This document shows positions 27,215 through 39,004 of a stretch of 64,000 nt of DNA, one piece after another (the first letter of the stretch is position 1; the number at the start of each line of letters is the position of its first letter). The stretch is from NCBI GenBank assembly GCA_902806565.1, contig CADCXA010000006.1:1612001-1676000 (forward strand), given 5' to 3'. The position numbers and the translations under genes are program-made. The DNA comes from Hypoxylon rubiginosum (Eukaryota; Ascomycota; Sordariomycetes; Xylariales; Hypoxylaceae). The notes beneath the pieces are model-generated. The model searched no databases. It saw only the letters and a program-made list of their open reading frames with translations, and was not told the origin of the DNA.

Positions 27215-28620
27215 ATGTCTCACGACGAAGCTCAACACCATCCGACAGGACGGTCACCCCACGAGCCCGAAGAATATGGGGTTTTCTCCCATCCTTCCAC
27301 TCCGACAGCTACTACCACCGGTTCGTCAGCGAACTCCCCTCACCCACACAATCAGGGCTCTTTGGCCTCCGCGGTAGCAGCTATGGAGATGCATGGCCAT
27401 CGAGGTCTAACGCCGCTGCAGAAATGGGCTGCCTCAGCCTCAGACTCTCAATTCAATGCTCTGTCGGGAGCCATAGGCGGCTTCACTTCAGGCGTAGTCA
27501 CATGCCCACTCGATGTCATCAAGACGAAGCTGCAGGCCCAAGGAGGATTTATGGCTGTGAACAAAGGAAGACATGTAGGACATCGCAAAGCTTATTCCGG
27601 TCTGGTAGGCACAGCAAAAATCATATGGAAAGAAGAAGGATTGCGCGGCATGTACAGAGGCCTGGGCCCCATCATTCTCGGTTACCTGCCCACATGGGCT
27701 GTTTGGTTCACAGTGTACAACAAGAGCAAAGTCTTTTTGGCCGAGCGCAAAGGTAAGTTATTCCGCACAGCTGCCGGGTAAGCGGTCACGTCTGACTAAT
27801 GTCTACAGTACATAAAAACCAATTCTTCATCAACTTCTGGTCATCAATCGTAGCTGGAGCCAGCAGCACGATTGTAACAAATCCGATATGGGTCATCAAA
27901 ACACGACTCATGTCACAATCCGCGACGGGATACAACAGACACATGTCCATGTTCCCGCGAGCTAGCAATACCCCGACCTCCAGGCCGACTATCAATTCGC
28001 CCTGGCACTACAACTCAACCCTTGATGCTGCACGTAAAATGTACTCTTCGGAGGGTGTTTTATCATTTTATTCCGGGCTTACTCCGGCGCTTCTGGGTCT
28101 GACCCATGTTGCTGTACAATTTCCAGTGTACGAGTACTTGAGGATGAAGTTTACGGGCCAAGCCATGGGTGAGATGGGCGACGATAAGACGAGTCACTGG
28201 TTTGGCGTGCTTTCCGCTTCGATAATGTCGAAGATTATGGCCAGTTCAGCCACATATCCCCACGAGGTAATCCGAACGAGGCTGCAAACACAGAGGCGAC
28301 CGACCCCAGGAAGCGAGTATTTGCAAGGGCTGGGAGTTTCGGAATCAACGCCGGGCAACCGGAACCACGTACTTAACAGCGAGCGAAATACCAGTCTTGA
28401 GCCCAAGTATCGGGGGGTAATCATGACATTCCGTACCATCTTACGAGAGGAAGGCTGGAGGGCATTCTACGCAGGCATGGGCGTCAACATGATGCGGGCC
28501 GTTCCAGCGGCAACGGTGACGATGATGACGTACGAGTTCGTGATGAAAAATCTACATCGCGCGCAGTCCGATGGTCAACGGAAAAAGGAGCTAGATGAAA
28601 CGACGGTGCGCGAACCATGA
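27215..28620 (+). CDS. Mitochondrial carrier, NAD+/pyrimidine-nucleotide type (Ndt1/Yia6-like)
   Basis: Two exons, 27215-27752 and 27809-28620, with a 56-nt intron (GTAAGT...CTACAG). They encode 449 residues. Three mitochondrial-carrier repeats are visible, each with its PX[DE]XX[KR]X[KR] signature: P98-LDVIKTK, P205-IWVIKTR and P330-HEVIRTR. The Trp in the second signature (NPIWVIKTRL) marks the subfamily that carries NAD+, FAD/folate and pyrimidine nucleotides across the inner mitochondrial membrane. YPHEVIRTRLQTQ in repeat 3 resembles the yeast NAD+ transporters Ndt1/Ndt2. The first 75 residues are a Ser/Thr/His/Pro-rich extension without membrane character. A hydrophilic insert of about 40 residues (PGSEYLQGLG to LEPKYRG) lies in the matrix loop of repeat 3. 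The exact substrate cannot be fixed by eye. Confidence 0.9.
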
Positions 28621-29368
28621 GCATCGTTTCAGACGACGCAAGTCACTTCGAGTTAGATATTTTTAGGATGAAGAGAGATATTTGAATGGCGATTGTTTCG
28701 AATGTTAGAGCATTCGGTTCTCATTAAGCAAGAGCGAGAAAAAATGTTGGTAAAAAAAAGATACTAACATCGCGGGCCAGGGGCGGATTTGGGGAGCGGG
28801 TTTTGGTCCAAGAAACGATACCCTTCTTTGTAGGTATAGACAGACACACAGCCCGGGTCATGATTACAAATAGTAAATCAAACACTATTTATATAAATAT
28901 CATTCGTCTTGCAAGTTGTAGCTTTCAAGTTGGTTTCGTCGAGACTCGAATTTGACTGAATATGACTTGACTGAAGTTGCCGTACGGTATGAATAGGGGT
29001 ATATATGATTAAAAGCTATGTCTAGTTGGTAGATAAGGGTCAGGAGATGATATTCCATCATGTATAATACGATCTTTACAGTTATAATCGTCTACATTTC
29101 AGCTATGTTGGATTACGCCCGTATCAGTTAATGAGTGAATACATCTATTATTGCCGCCGTATATTACATTCCTAATACGGAAGCTCTTGGGTGGATAAGC
29201 TGAGAGTTCATATAGTTCCATTTCAAGAAGCAACTCTTATTCCTATATCATTATATCCCCCCCCCCCCCCCCCCCCTTTTAATAGGTTTTAGACTTAGTT
29301 GTAAACTTCATCGACAAAATTAGCTCGTAGCACGACGACCCCTTATTTCCTGCTTGGATTATCATCTG
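28621..29368. other. Intergenic stretch between convergent carrier and P450 genes
   Basis: Only 3' UTR-type sequence is seen, with one pure C tract listed separately. No ORF is supportable. Confidence 0.6.
29257..29276. repeat. Uninterrupted run of 20 cytosines
   Basis: A pure C homopolymer followed by TTTT, downstream of the carrier gene. It is prone to length change and sequencing error and could form an i-motif/G-quadruplex-type structure. Confidence 0.85.
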
Positions 29369-31374
29369 CTAAGCTCTCTCCGTAACCTTCACCCACATAT
29401 TTCTCTGGAAGTACATGTTTCGGTTCATGGTTTCCATGGGATTCTTGGGGTCGATCAGCTGAAAATCAAAGTGGCGTAACAACTTGAGCAAGCGCAACGC
29501 CATGTTAGCATACGAATCATACCAACGTGACTGACGAATCTCTTCCGTGGCAAGAAGAGCAAAACGGTGAGGGGATGGAAAGAAGCTTGCTCACCTCCAC
29601 GTAGACTTTATTCAATTCCAGGAACGCAACGGACTTTCCGCTACAGCCCCATCGACCGTATCCGAAAACAAGCTCAACTGTCTGGGTCATCTCGCGGTGT
29701 TTCTCGCGGTCAATGTCGAGCCAGCGCTCAGGCCGAAATATGTCTGCGTCCGGTCCAAATATGGCTTTCGAGCGTTGAATATACATAATGTTTTGACCGA
29801 TACGAGTTCCCCCAGGGATAAATTTCCCGTCGACTACGATATATCCAATGTCAGTTATAGTCATCTCGAGGTACATCTAAAGCGATTTCAAGAAGCAAAT
29901 CCCGATGTGCTCTTCAACGCAGAAGGAAATAAGAGGGGGAAGGTGCTGCTAATAGACTACACTCACTTGTATCTCCCTCGGGAGGGACTTCTTTCATAAT
30001 CATGCCAGAGAAGGGAATGTTGATCCTAAGACCCTCGTATATCACCGCCTTTTCGCTATCAGCACGACAGACCGCCTAGACACCCACTCCAGTCTCGGTG
30101 GCGAGGAATAAATATGAGACATACTTGTAAATACTCTAAACCTTTCGCCTCCTCCGCCTTGATGGGCGCCGAGATCCGGCCCTCCGATACAGCCCGGTCG
30201 ATCTCTTCGCGGAGCCGGAAGAAGGCGAACGGCGAGGCTAGCAGGTTGAGCATGGTTCCGCGGACGGCCGTCGCGGTCGTGTCGCTGCCGGCGACGATCT
30301 GGAACATGATCTCGGCCTCGCACAGGCGGCGGCTGACCCCGTGCCGGACGAAGGATCCCTGGTTGCTATATATCAGCTCCATATGTCCACGATCTCCTTG
30401 GAGCGGACAATTAAGAAGGGTTGAGAGACGGCCTTACCAGCATATCATACTGGTCCTTGGCATTCGGTCCGTACCGTTCACCGGCGACTTCTTGTGCAAC
30501 CCTTTGAGGGAGTTAGTGAGTGAGCAAAGAAAAAGAAAAAAAAAGAAGAACCGCCCCGTTCGCCATGCAGAAGCTACTGTTACAGGGGAACGTACGCCAT
30601 CATCCGGCCTACACCGTCCTTGTCCGTGATCTTGGGCCCGATGAGCCGGAGCCCGGTAGAGCTAAATACAAGCCGGGCCAGCCACGGCACGTCGCCGAGG
30701 GACGCGATGACGGGGACGTGGGCGCGGGTGGTCTCGATGTAATTGTAGACGTCGGAGTCGGTGGCCAGGTACCCGAAGGCGCGGCCGTACGCGATCTTAG
30801 TAATAGCATCGAGGGTGAAGTAGTTGACGCGCTGCGCGAAGTCCAGCGGCCGCAGCTCCGCGGCCGTCGATATGTACTTGCCGCGGATTAAACTGACGAG
30901 TCCAGCCAGCTGCTCGTCTACGTCCGCCTCGATCGCCGGGTTCTCTTTCCCGCCGTACCCGAACGCCAGCTGCGCCTTGAGCTTGTCGTGCTCGGCCGGC
31001 TCCCGCGTGGTGAACAGCGACCTCACGTACGGGTCCATCTTGATGGCGTCGTACCACGTCGCCCGCTTGTACCTGCTCCGCGCCGCGTTCATCCGCCGGA
31101 GCACCTCCGGGTCGCCCGTCAGGAGGTCGTTGGGCCCGATGCGCACGAGGGGCCCGTACTCCCGCCCGAGCGCGTAGTAGGAGGCGGCCTGCTGGCCGCT
31201 CAGCGTCGCCCGCAGCATGCGCAGGTACGAGAAGGAGGCGTACCAGGGGCCGTCGATGTGCCGGAGTCGGTACCACGCCGTGGCGCGGGAGTATACCAGC
31301 GCTAGGAAGAGCAGGCCCGCCGTGATGAGGACCAGGGAGGAGAGGGAAAGGATCCCTTCTAGTGTTAATGCCAT
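29369..31374 (-). CDS. Cytochrome P450, pisatin-demethylase-like
   Basis: Six exons on the minus strand: 31374-30596, 30501-30438, 30358-30125, 30048-29967, 29833-29595 and 29458-29369. Frame is kept throughout for 495 residues, the normal P450 length. An N-terminal anchor (about residues 5-28) places it in the ER membrane. Visible P450 landmarks are the I-helix A304-GSDTT, the K-helix ExxR at E364-GLR, FRPERW at 419-424, and the haem loop FGYGRWGCSGK with the axial thiolate C450. The haem loop has W448 where the general motif has Arg, as in CYP57/pisatin-demethylase-like fungal P450s; GSFVRHG and MIMKEVPPEGDTIDG also fit that group. These enzymes hydroxylate or demethylate plant or secondary metabolites with electrons from P450 reductase. 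It is divergent from an SDR gene 1.6 kb away. The substrate is unknown. The exon 2/3 junction has alternative in-frame acceptors; the one used restores the family block DMLGSFVRHG. Confidence 0.92.
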
Positions 31375-32990
31375 GTTGATAGCTACAAGTTCGGGTTCAC
31401 TTCGTTATAAACCAAATTCGAAGTTGAATTCGACATAGCCAGGGAATATCTCCCGTCGCACAACAGCTGGGACGATGGCCATCTTATACCTGAGCTATTT
31501 AGTCATCTTCAGCCGCTGCTATAATCGGTATAGATATCTGAGGTGACATTATAGTGTGATAGACTACCTTCTACCCAGAGAAGTAACCAGGTTCGCTTTT
31601 CGCCTGCATATAGGTAATGGGGATATACGGCGGGGGTGTCCCTTTCGATTGGCCAGGCCAAGGGTAAATTGAAGGTGATTTGCATAGAGAAACTAACGAT
31701 GGTCGGGCAGATTATCTATGTGCTCCAAGGAGCCCGTCTGCCATTGGACGGGTTTTCCAGGGTAGGCTCTAGGGCAACCCTACAACCTCGCGGATTATAA
31801 CCTATGGGATTGTAGCAGGAGATTAAGAGATTAGAAGCCTCGTCGGCTCTTGAGACGCAATAGAGCCCAGTTACACGGTTTCTATAGAGCTTCGAGTCCG
31901 ACGGGAATCAAGACTAACCACATATCGTTTAAAGTCTTCGGCAAGCTTCTTTCGAACTTACACTGACCTTTCAAGCATACCTAGGTAGATACTTCTGTCG
32001 AGCATGTTCAGTAGAGGCGGGCGGATCTAGTCAGTGACGGTTTACTTCCGTCATTCCATACCTCTATAGTTCTGTTAACGATATGATACTAGGGTGAGTA
32101 AGCATGCATTGCAACATTGCAACATGGTCCTTATTGGAGTGTATAAATAAAGTATGCTTATAAATATGCGTCAACCTGCAGCTCCCCAGTATTCCAGACC
32201 CATCGCTGAGAAAGCTGGGAGATGACTAACATGTGAGAGCCTCAAAGGGGGTATCCAAGTATTGACTAAGAAGGGGGCCCTGGGCCTTGGGCTATCTGTG
32301 TAAGCCCCCAAGCGATAAGCGCGGAGATGCAGATATTTGCAGATCAGTTAACGTTGTCATGCTCGTTGTACTCGAAGGGCGTCTGGCTTAGCTAAGATAG
32401 ATAACACTTATGGCAAGCCCCTGATGCTATATAATCAAAGATGATAGACTTGATCACGTCGGTCGCCTACGGACTTCTCTACGGCCGATGAGGTCAACGC
32501 CGTACACCGTTAGATCTACGATGGATCACTATGCTGCATACATACCGGGAATAGGGCTTAAATGATTTGACGGATTTAACGTGCAGCTGGTACGCTCAGA
32601 TGTCATTGGCTCGAAGGTGATCAAAGGTCCGCCCGTCTCCTGCAAGATCCTTAACTCGAATAGGGAGTCTAATGTAACTTACAAGGTCACGATTTGACAT
32701 ATTGTAGCCAAAGTGAAAGTTATCGCATCATGGAATCAAAACTACCTGGTAATCACGCGCGCAACTTATTGGCAAGCATGACGAGATGTTATAGATATGG
32801 TTGTAGATGGAGGATATAAAAAGGCAGCTTTCTGCTTGTCTGCACCGGTCTCTGTTCAAGAAATATAAAACAAAATTGCGCAAAGGTTCTCCCTAGATGT
32901 AAGTTGGTTCTATCAAGCTTTTTACACGAAGATACGAACGAAAGAAACGCCTGGTTGACCTAGGCATAGGCTTAAGAATTAGCTCTCACT
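31375..32990. other. Shared promoter region of the divergent P450 and SDR genes
   Basis: 1.6 kb without a supportable ORF. A TTATAA box lies at 31405-31410, about 30 bases before the P450 ATG, and a TATAAAAA box precedes the SDR gene. One exact TACCTAGGTA palindrome is at 31978-31987. A GTAAGT at 32899 followed by AG-ending stretches before 32991 could be a 5' UTR intron of the SDR gene. Confidence 0.55.
32815..32822 (+). promoter_or_regulatory. TATA box of the SDR gene
   Basis: TATAAAAA in the context GGATATAAAAAGGC, about 170 bases upstream of the ATG at 32991. A strong TATA element is more typical of regulated than of housekeeping fungal genes. Confidence 0.5.
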
Positions 32991-34200
32991 ATGGCAATGG
33001 TATCACGGGTCCCCTTCCAGCTCACCGGCCGGTATGCCGAGCGCAGCAAGTGGAAGGTGCTAAACGGCCCGGGCGACTCCCGCCCGACAGGACTACAAAT
33101 AATCGAGGACGAAGGTCTCGTCGGCGCCATGAGCGACAAGGTCGTCCTGATCACAGGGGTGTCGTCGGGGATGGGCCCGGAAACCGTCCGCGCGATGGCA
33201 GCGACGGGCGCCACCGTCTTCGCCACGGCCCGGAACCTCGACAAGGCCCGGGAGGCTCTCGGCCCCTCGCTCCTCGGGACCGGCCGCGTGCGTCTCCTGT
33301 TCATGGACCAGACGGACCTGTCGAGCGTGCGGGCGTGCGCCGCCGAGTTCCGGCAGCAGAGCGGCGGGAGGCTTAACATCCTGATCAACAACGCGGGCGT
33401 CATGAAGACGCCGGAGGCTCGCACTAAGGACGGCTTCGAGCTGCAGTTCGGCACCAACCACCTCTCGCACTTCCTCATCTTCTACTTGCTCAAGGACCTC
33501 CTCCTCGCCGGCGCGACGCCCGGCTTCCATTCCCGCGTCGTCAACGTCTCGTCGTCCGGCCATCGTTACGGCCCCGTGCGCTTTGACAACTTGAGTCTTG
33601 AGGGTGAATATGACGGCTGGGCTGCGTGTAAGTAGAATGAGGCACCTCTTTCTCCCTTTCCTGCTGCTTGGAAGCAGCCTCGTAAAGAAAAAAAGGCAGA
33701 AGAATACTAAGTAGCGCCTTGATAGACGGGCAATCCAAGACAGCCAACATCTATAGTAAGTGTACCTTACCCACCCTATTGTGCTCCGACGCCTTGCTCC
33801 GCAGTTTGTCTTACCTACCAACCCCTTACACCCAGTGGCGAACCAGATCGAGCGCCTGTACGCCCCATCCGGCCTCCACGGCCTCAGTCTGAACCCGGGC
33901 AGCTTCGAGAGCCCGAACCTGCAGCGGTTCTGCGCGGACGAGATGGCGGCGGCCCGCGGCGACGCGCGCATGGCCCGGTACTTCGTGGACCTGCGCCAGG
34001 CCTGCGCCACCAGCGTGTACGCCGCCGTGTCCCGCGAGCTCGAGGGCCGCGGCGCCTTGTACCTCGAGGGCGCGGCGGTCGCGGGGCCCGTGCCGCCGGA
34101 TGGTGATGTGATTGAGTACGGGTATGGGAAGTGGGCGTTCGATTGGGAGAAGGAGGAGAGGTTGTGGGGGGTTAGTATGGAGATGGTTGGGGTCGAGTGA
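32991..34200 (+). CDS. Short-chain dehydrogenase/reductase (retinol-dehydrogenase-like)
   Basis: Three exons: 32991-33627, 33726-33755 and 33836-34200. The middle exon is only 30 nt (coding GQSKTANI plus split codons), the introns are 98 and 80 nt, and the product is 343 residues. The Rossmann fold binds NAD(P) through T55-GVSSGMG, and NNAG lies at 133-136. The catalytic triad is Ser in NVSSSG (about 187-189), Y213 and K217 (YGQSK). The tyrosine codon is itself split by intron 1 and the active-site lysine lies in the 30-nt exon, so mis-annotation of that exon would remove the catalytic site. The N-terminal 45 residues (WKVLNGPGDSRPTGLQIIEDEGLVG) resemble those of related fungal SDRs and support the start used. 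It probably oxidises or reduces a small alcohol/ketone; the substrate is unknown. Confidence 0.92.
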
Positions 34201-34909
34201 TGAGGGTGAGGGTGAGTGTGCTGGTGGCAGCGTGAGCGCGCGCGCTGGCTTGAGTCTGGTATATATGGGTTGGAGGAATAGACGTGTTCATATTTGTTCT
34301 TGTACTGTTGAAACGTCTTCATAAATTCGACCGTTCGTTTACGAGTAGAAGCTTGTGAGAGTGTGGTGAAAGAACGACTAGCTATTCTCGATTGCAAGTT
34401 CGTACGAGTGCCAGCAAGGCACTGGTCTGTAATACTAACACTCTCTAGTAGTACGATCGGCGAAATCTTGCGTATACCGAAGATCAATTGAACACTGGAA
34501 TCATGCATTTCACGTGCACTTGGAACTTTGTACGAAGGTTTACCCCTTTTTCGCCTTGTGTTGCGACTCGATAGCGCCCCATCCTTAATTCCACTTGCGC
34601 ATCATAGATACAACCATCTTCTTGCCTTCGTGTTAAAACGGAGTTAGCTATCTCTGGTGTCACCAGGTTCCAAATTGATTAAATCAGATACTGAAAAAAA
34701 CCGGTCCGAAGCACTTCCAGAACCGCCCGCTCGATGATAAGAGCTTCTCGAGAAAACAACCCAAGCCTGCTGAACCAAACATACCCTCAAGCTCCGCCGT
34801 CCGCTTCCTCTATCCAAAGTTGGAGAAACTGTCGTGAACGTCATATTCCTTTTTCTTCTTTTTTATTTCTTTCGTCACCCTTTTCATTTGTCTTGTTGGC
34901 CGCTTATTG
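34201..34909. other. Intergenic stretch between convergent genes
   Basis: 3' flanks of the SDR gene and of the mitochondrial-type gene. No ORF, RNA gene or long repeat is seen. Confidence 0.6.
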
Positions 34910-35646
34910 TTAGAGAGCGACGTTGCTTTTATTCCTACCGCCTAACACGTCGTCGACGAGCCCCTTCCACAGATCCGTCAGCATGCCCTGCTCCTGGCCG
35001 GCCTTCGCCTCCTCTCCTTCGTGCACGAACTTGAGCTCGACGCCGTCGATGCCCATGCCCTCGACCTCCGTCAATGCGGACGGCGACACCAGCTCCGGGT
35101 TCGCGGCTACGATGCTGATCTGGGCGGGCGCCAAGGGGGCGTCGGCCGCCTCGGGCGTGTGGTGCGTCGCGAAGTTGTCAGGAAGTAAAGGAACGCGCAG
35201 GTGCGCGAAGGGGTCGGATGAGGACCCTTCCAGGGAGGCCGAGCCGGGGAACACGATGTTGTCCATGGTGACAGCATTGGCAGCGTCCCGCGGGGCGCTC
35301 GACGTGAAGGTCTGCATCAGGCGCACCGTGCGAGGAGCGGGATGCGGGCGGTTCGAGCTACGGGTGTAGAGATGACGGGGGTGCTGATTGGACCGTCAGT
35401 CACTTATTGTCTTCTCTCATACCTTTTCTGTTACGACTATCGATATACGGTCACGCAAAGAGATGGGCTTACGTCAGGGTCTATATTCCGCTCCTTGAGG
35501 AGGTCCGCATATTTCCTGGACAGCGGAGCAGCGCTCTTGGAGGTTGCGAGGAGCGTGGACGACTTGGGGACGGCGGCGGCGGCCGTGGTGCTGATGGAGC
35601 GGACGAGCTTGGAAGCTGCTGGGGCTGTAAGGCGGGGGCCGGCCAT
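34910..35646 (-). CDS. Conserved-looking small protein with mitochondrial presequence, function unknown
   Basis: Two exons, 35646-35473 and 35383-34910, with an 89-nt intron (GTAAGC...AATCAG), giving 215 residues in frame. The first 45 residues (MAGPRLTAPAASKLVRSIST, then TAAAAVPKSSTLLATSKSAA) are rich in Arg, Lys, Ser and Ala and lack acidic residues, a typical matrix-targeting presequence. The rest contains RTVRLMQTFTSSAPRDAANA and VTMDNIVFPG, followed by an acidic Pro/Ala-rich middle and a C-terminal amphipathic stretch, LTDLWKGLVDDVLG. I do not recognise the family and see no catalytic motif or membrane segment. The first-exon ORF, clean splice and codon use argue that it is real. The downstream neighbour is the convergent SDR gene. 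Confidence 0.7.
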
Positions 35647-38600
35647 GTCTGAGCTATGTATCGTATCAAGCTATAGAGCTACAGGTACGACTAGTGTGAG
35701 AAGCAAGCTTCGCTGTTCAAGTTTTGGTGATGGAAGTTGAGTTTTAGGAGGCCCAGACGACGATCTGGATTGATAGGAAGGTTCAATGGCTTGATACGAG
35801 TAGAAACGAGAACAAAGGAAGGGATGGGGGTGAGGGGAATTAGGGACGATGGGAGGGTAGATAGGTACTTGAAGGCAGCTAAGGTATGTAACCTAGGTAC
35901 ACGGTATTGTTGAGGTCGCGAGGGTCGGACGTCCGGGGGTGAGATGAGCTTACAAGGGGAATTCGGATGGGTGCTGGTGTGGTGCTCTATGCGGACCTGA
36001 GGGGATGGATCGATGGTCTCCTTTATCTCGAGCGTGATTCGTTCGGTGTGACAACGCCAACACGGAATTTACAACACAATACTAAAGCGAGCAAGTCGGA
36101 TATAAAGAGCCAAGAGCGGCAGATTGGTGGCTTCGCCCTTGTTCTTCTCCATACTTATGCCCATACTATGTACATATATGCATATGGTGTACATACGATA
36201 CATGCCTCATACAGGGGAAGCTTGCGTGGTTGGCGTCGAAGATCAGGCGACCTTCCGTCTGCTCGTCCCATCTACATTAGCTAGTATGACGGATACCTGC
36301 TGTAGCTTTCAGCCATTGTCTACACAATGGCTGAGACGGTGAGGCCAACGGCGTTGTTTGCCAAGATGCCCTAGGCATTAAACTAATGGAATAGTGTTTT
36401 GAACACGGGCCAAGATGGAATGCCATAGTTTGAACGGGTCGCAGTCTTGTTAGACGGCGACGATTCAACAAGTTTAGCATCAGAATAATGAACCAAAAGT
36501 GACAGGCGACGGTATCGGTGTAAAACAAGATCCACCTAAAAAGCGTCAATGGGGTGGAGAAGAGAGATTACCAGCATTTGGCAGATCCTACTATGTAAAG
36601 AGGGTCGCATTGTTTGTGTCAACGGGAAGGGTGAAAGGTGATGGGTGACGGATGATGGATGATGGAAAAAAACGAGGAAACCAATAGGAAATTCCATATT
36701 ATGGCTGTCTCACCGACACGTCGGCACGTTTGCCTACCCTTACACCCTGTCTCCTCCCACCCGTTGAGAGTAAGGGAGCCGAGGGTGGAAAAGCTACCAG
36801 GCTGCCAGAAGCTACAAAGAGGAGCTACAGTGGGAACCAGTACCGAGCCAAGTTACCCCAGACATCGATCCGTACCATCCCCGGGGATCTTCTAGCCCTG
36901 AATGGGTTTAGCGAGTCGGCCAACAAAACTCCAGGGCGAATCATTCTTGTCATCCCCTTTCCTATTTCTGGACATTATCCACATGGTTTATTTGCTTGGC
37001 TTGGTTCGAGAACAGGCAGAACCCTGACAGCCCTGACAGAATACTACTATGGTATGTCAGTATGTACCATAGTACGTAGAGGAAAAGGAGAACCCCTTTA
37101 CGACTCGCGGGATCTTCTATTCGCTTGAGTGTTGGGAGGGATCTTCAAGGCGATTCTACCAGAATTCAAGACGTGAATGTGTGAAAGAATGAGGTTACAA
37201 GTCGGTGTGGTGCTTTTCATTGTTTTCCAGAGCTCTAAGCATCGGAGTTTCTCCAAACTTCTTGTCTGCATTGCCCAATCAAATCAATTGCACCGTCGAA
37301 CCCTCAATTCCCAGGCCCGGCGATAAGGCATGCGTCTGAAGGAATCTCCGTCCGGTTCTCGTTCTCGTTTGTTACCTAGATGCCTTGATCTCTGGCGATT
37401 GCGTGGCCATGCGTGAGCGCATGCGAAGCATAAGACCGAAGCCAATCCTCCCATGTTGGCATCTTGTTAGTGCTGAGCTTTAAATTGAGCCATGTGGCCG
37501 TTCCATCTGAGCCCGTCACCTCTTCGTCTGAACGCCCTACAATGAGTTACACAGGTCCCTCCCTACCTACCTAGGGATGGTATTAGCTGTAGTGGCTAGC
37601 CAAACAGGTGGGCACAACTTTTTGGCTTCGTCATAATAAGAAGCTATCGTATAGGTATAATATGTGGCATCTTACCTGGTTGGACAGTCGGGAGTCCGTC
37701 TTATCTTGGGTGTAGCGACAGCGGACTACCGCGGACCGAGGAATAGTTCAGTTCTCATGCGGTGCATTGCATCCAACTACTAGGTTTCCTGCTACCTTTC
37801 ATCCATTCTCCTTGGTAAGTCAGCCATCGACTAGTAGGTAGGTAGGTAGCTTACAAAACAACGACGACACGCGATTGGATTCTTGCATTGCCTCGTGCTT
37901 ACGGCTACTACATTAGTTTATGGTAATATCCTTCGAGCTTTAGCGTAATCACATTAGTAGTTCGGCGTATTTACTAGCATTAGGATGCCACGAGAGAGGC
38001 CACGACTCATGCGCCTCGAGAGTTGGGGCATTCCATGAAACATTCTCCATAGCATATTACCCCATCAGGGAGCTGCGAAATGTCGATAGCTTCACTGGGT
38101 TAGAACTCCTATATGAGTAGAAGCAGGTAGAAAGTCGCAGTGTTACGAATCAGGAAACGGGTTCGATCCCTTGCTTATGTACCTAGGTATGGAATGGGGG
38201 ATCAAAGGAAGCGTGTAAGTTATTAACTCCGTGATACACGACTATCGCAGGCAACCCCGAGAGATGTTGAAAACGAATCATCCCCAACAAGACGGACCGC
38301 GATCCTCCGAGCGAGGTTATGTTGCCAGCATTCTAAAAAGGATGTGATGATAAATATACTCAAGGCTTCCCCCGTGACCCAAAGAGCAATTATCTTGGAA
38401 CGTGAGCTATCGAAATCGTTTCATGCTGTTTACAGGACCTGGACGCCTAGCAAAAGGAGTTGGTTTCTGTACAATATCTATTGGATCTAAGAGGAAGCCA
38501 TTTCTCAGAGCGATGACCTCTACCTAACATATACACTCGCGCCTTATTCGCACCATAACTGGCCCATTCTAGTCTCAGTAAGGAGGAATACCCATCTCAA

Positions 38601-39004
38601 CATAAGCCTCGCCCCTCTCCTTTCTCCATATCGAATCCAGGAGACACCGGTTGGATCTCGTCCTGATAAGCTACCTAGATAGTCTTAGTTATATGCGAGT
38701 CATGCCCGGAGGATGGTATGAGACGCTTAAAAGATATATCATGAGTGTCAGTCTAGTTACAATTTGACTCGACTTCTATATGAGACTGGACCAAGCGATG
38801 CGATGCTACCTTCATGTCGTTGTCTGTCGTAATTCATAATGTTCCGTATCAATGCCGTCTCCAACCCACATAATACCCAAGTACACACCGACAGTTCCCA
38901 ATCCTCCCCCCGGTTTTCCCTATACCCATTTCCCGTACCCAAATGGTTCTATCATGGTCGTCATTATATAATAGTATAGAAAAGAAATTGTCGTTGATTA
39001 TGCC
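35647..39004. other. 3.4-kb gene-poor stretch
   Basis: Only short ORFs without domain features or in-frame splice partners are seen. Short words such as TAGGTAGGTAG and CCTACCTAGGG recur, and an exact TACCTAGGTA lies at 38180-38189. The first few hundred bases may be the promoter of the mitochondrial-type gene. Confidence 0.55.

Noticed and set aside
33093..34508. 471-codon minus-strand ORF across the SDR gene
   Set aside because: Antisense to a well-supported SDR with conserved motifs and through its introns; the product is low-complexity.
38100..38200. tRNA-like T-arm (GGGTTCGATCCC)
   Set aside because: No acceptor stem, D-arm or anticodon arm can be folded around it.
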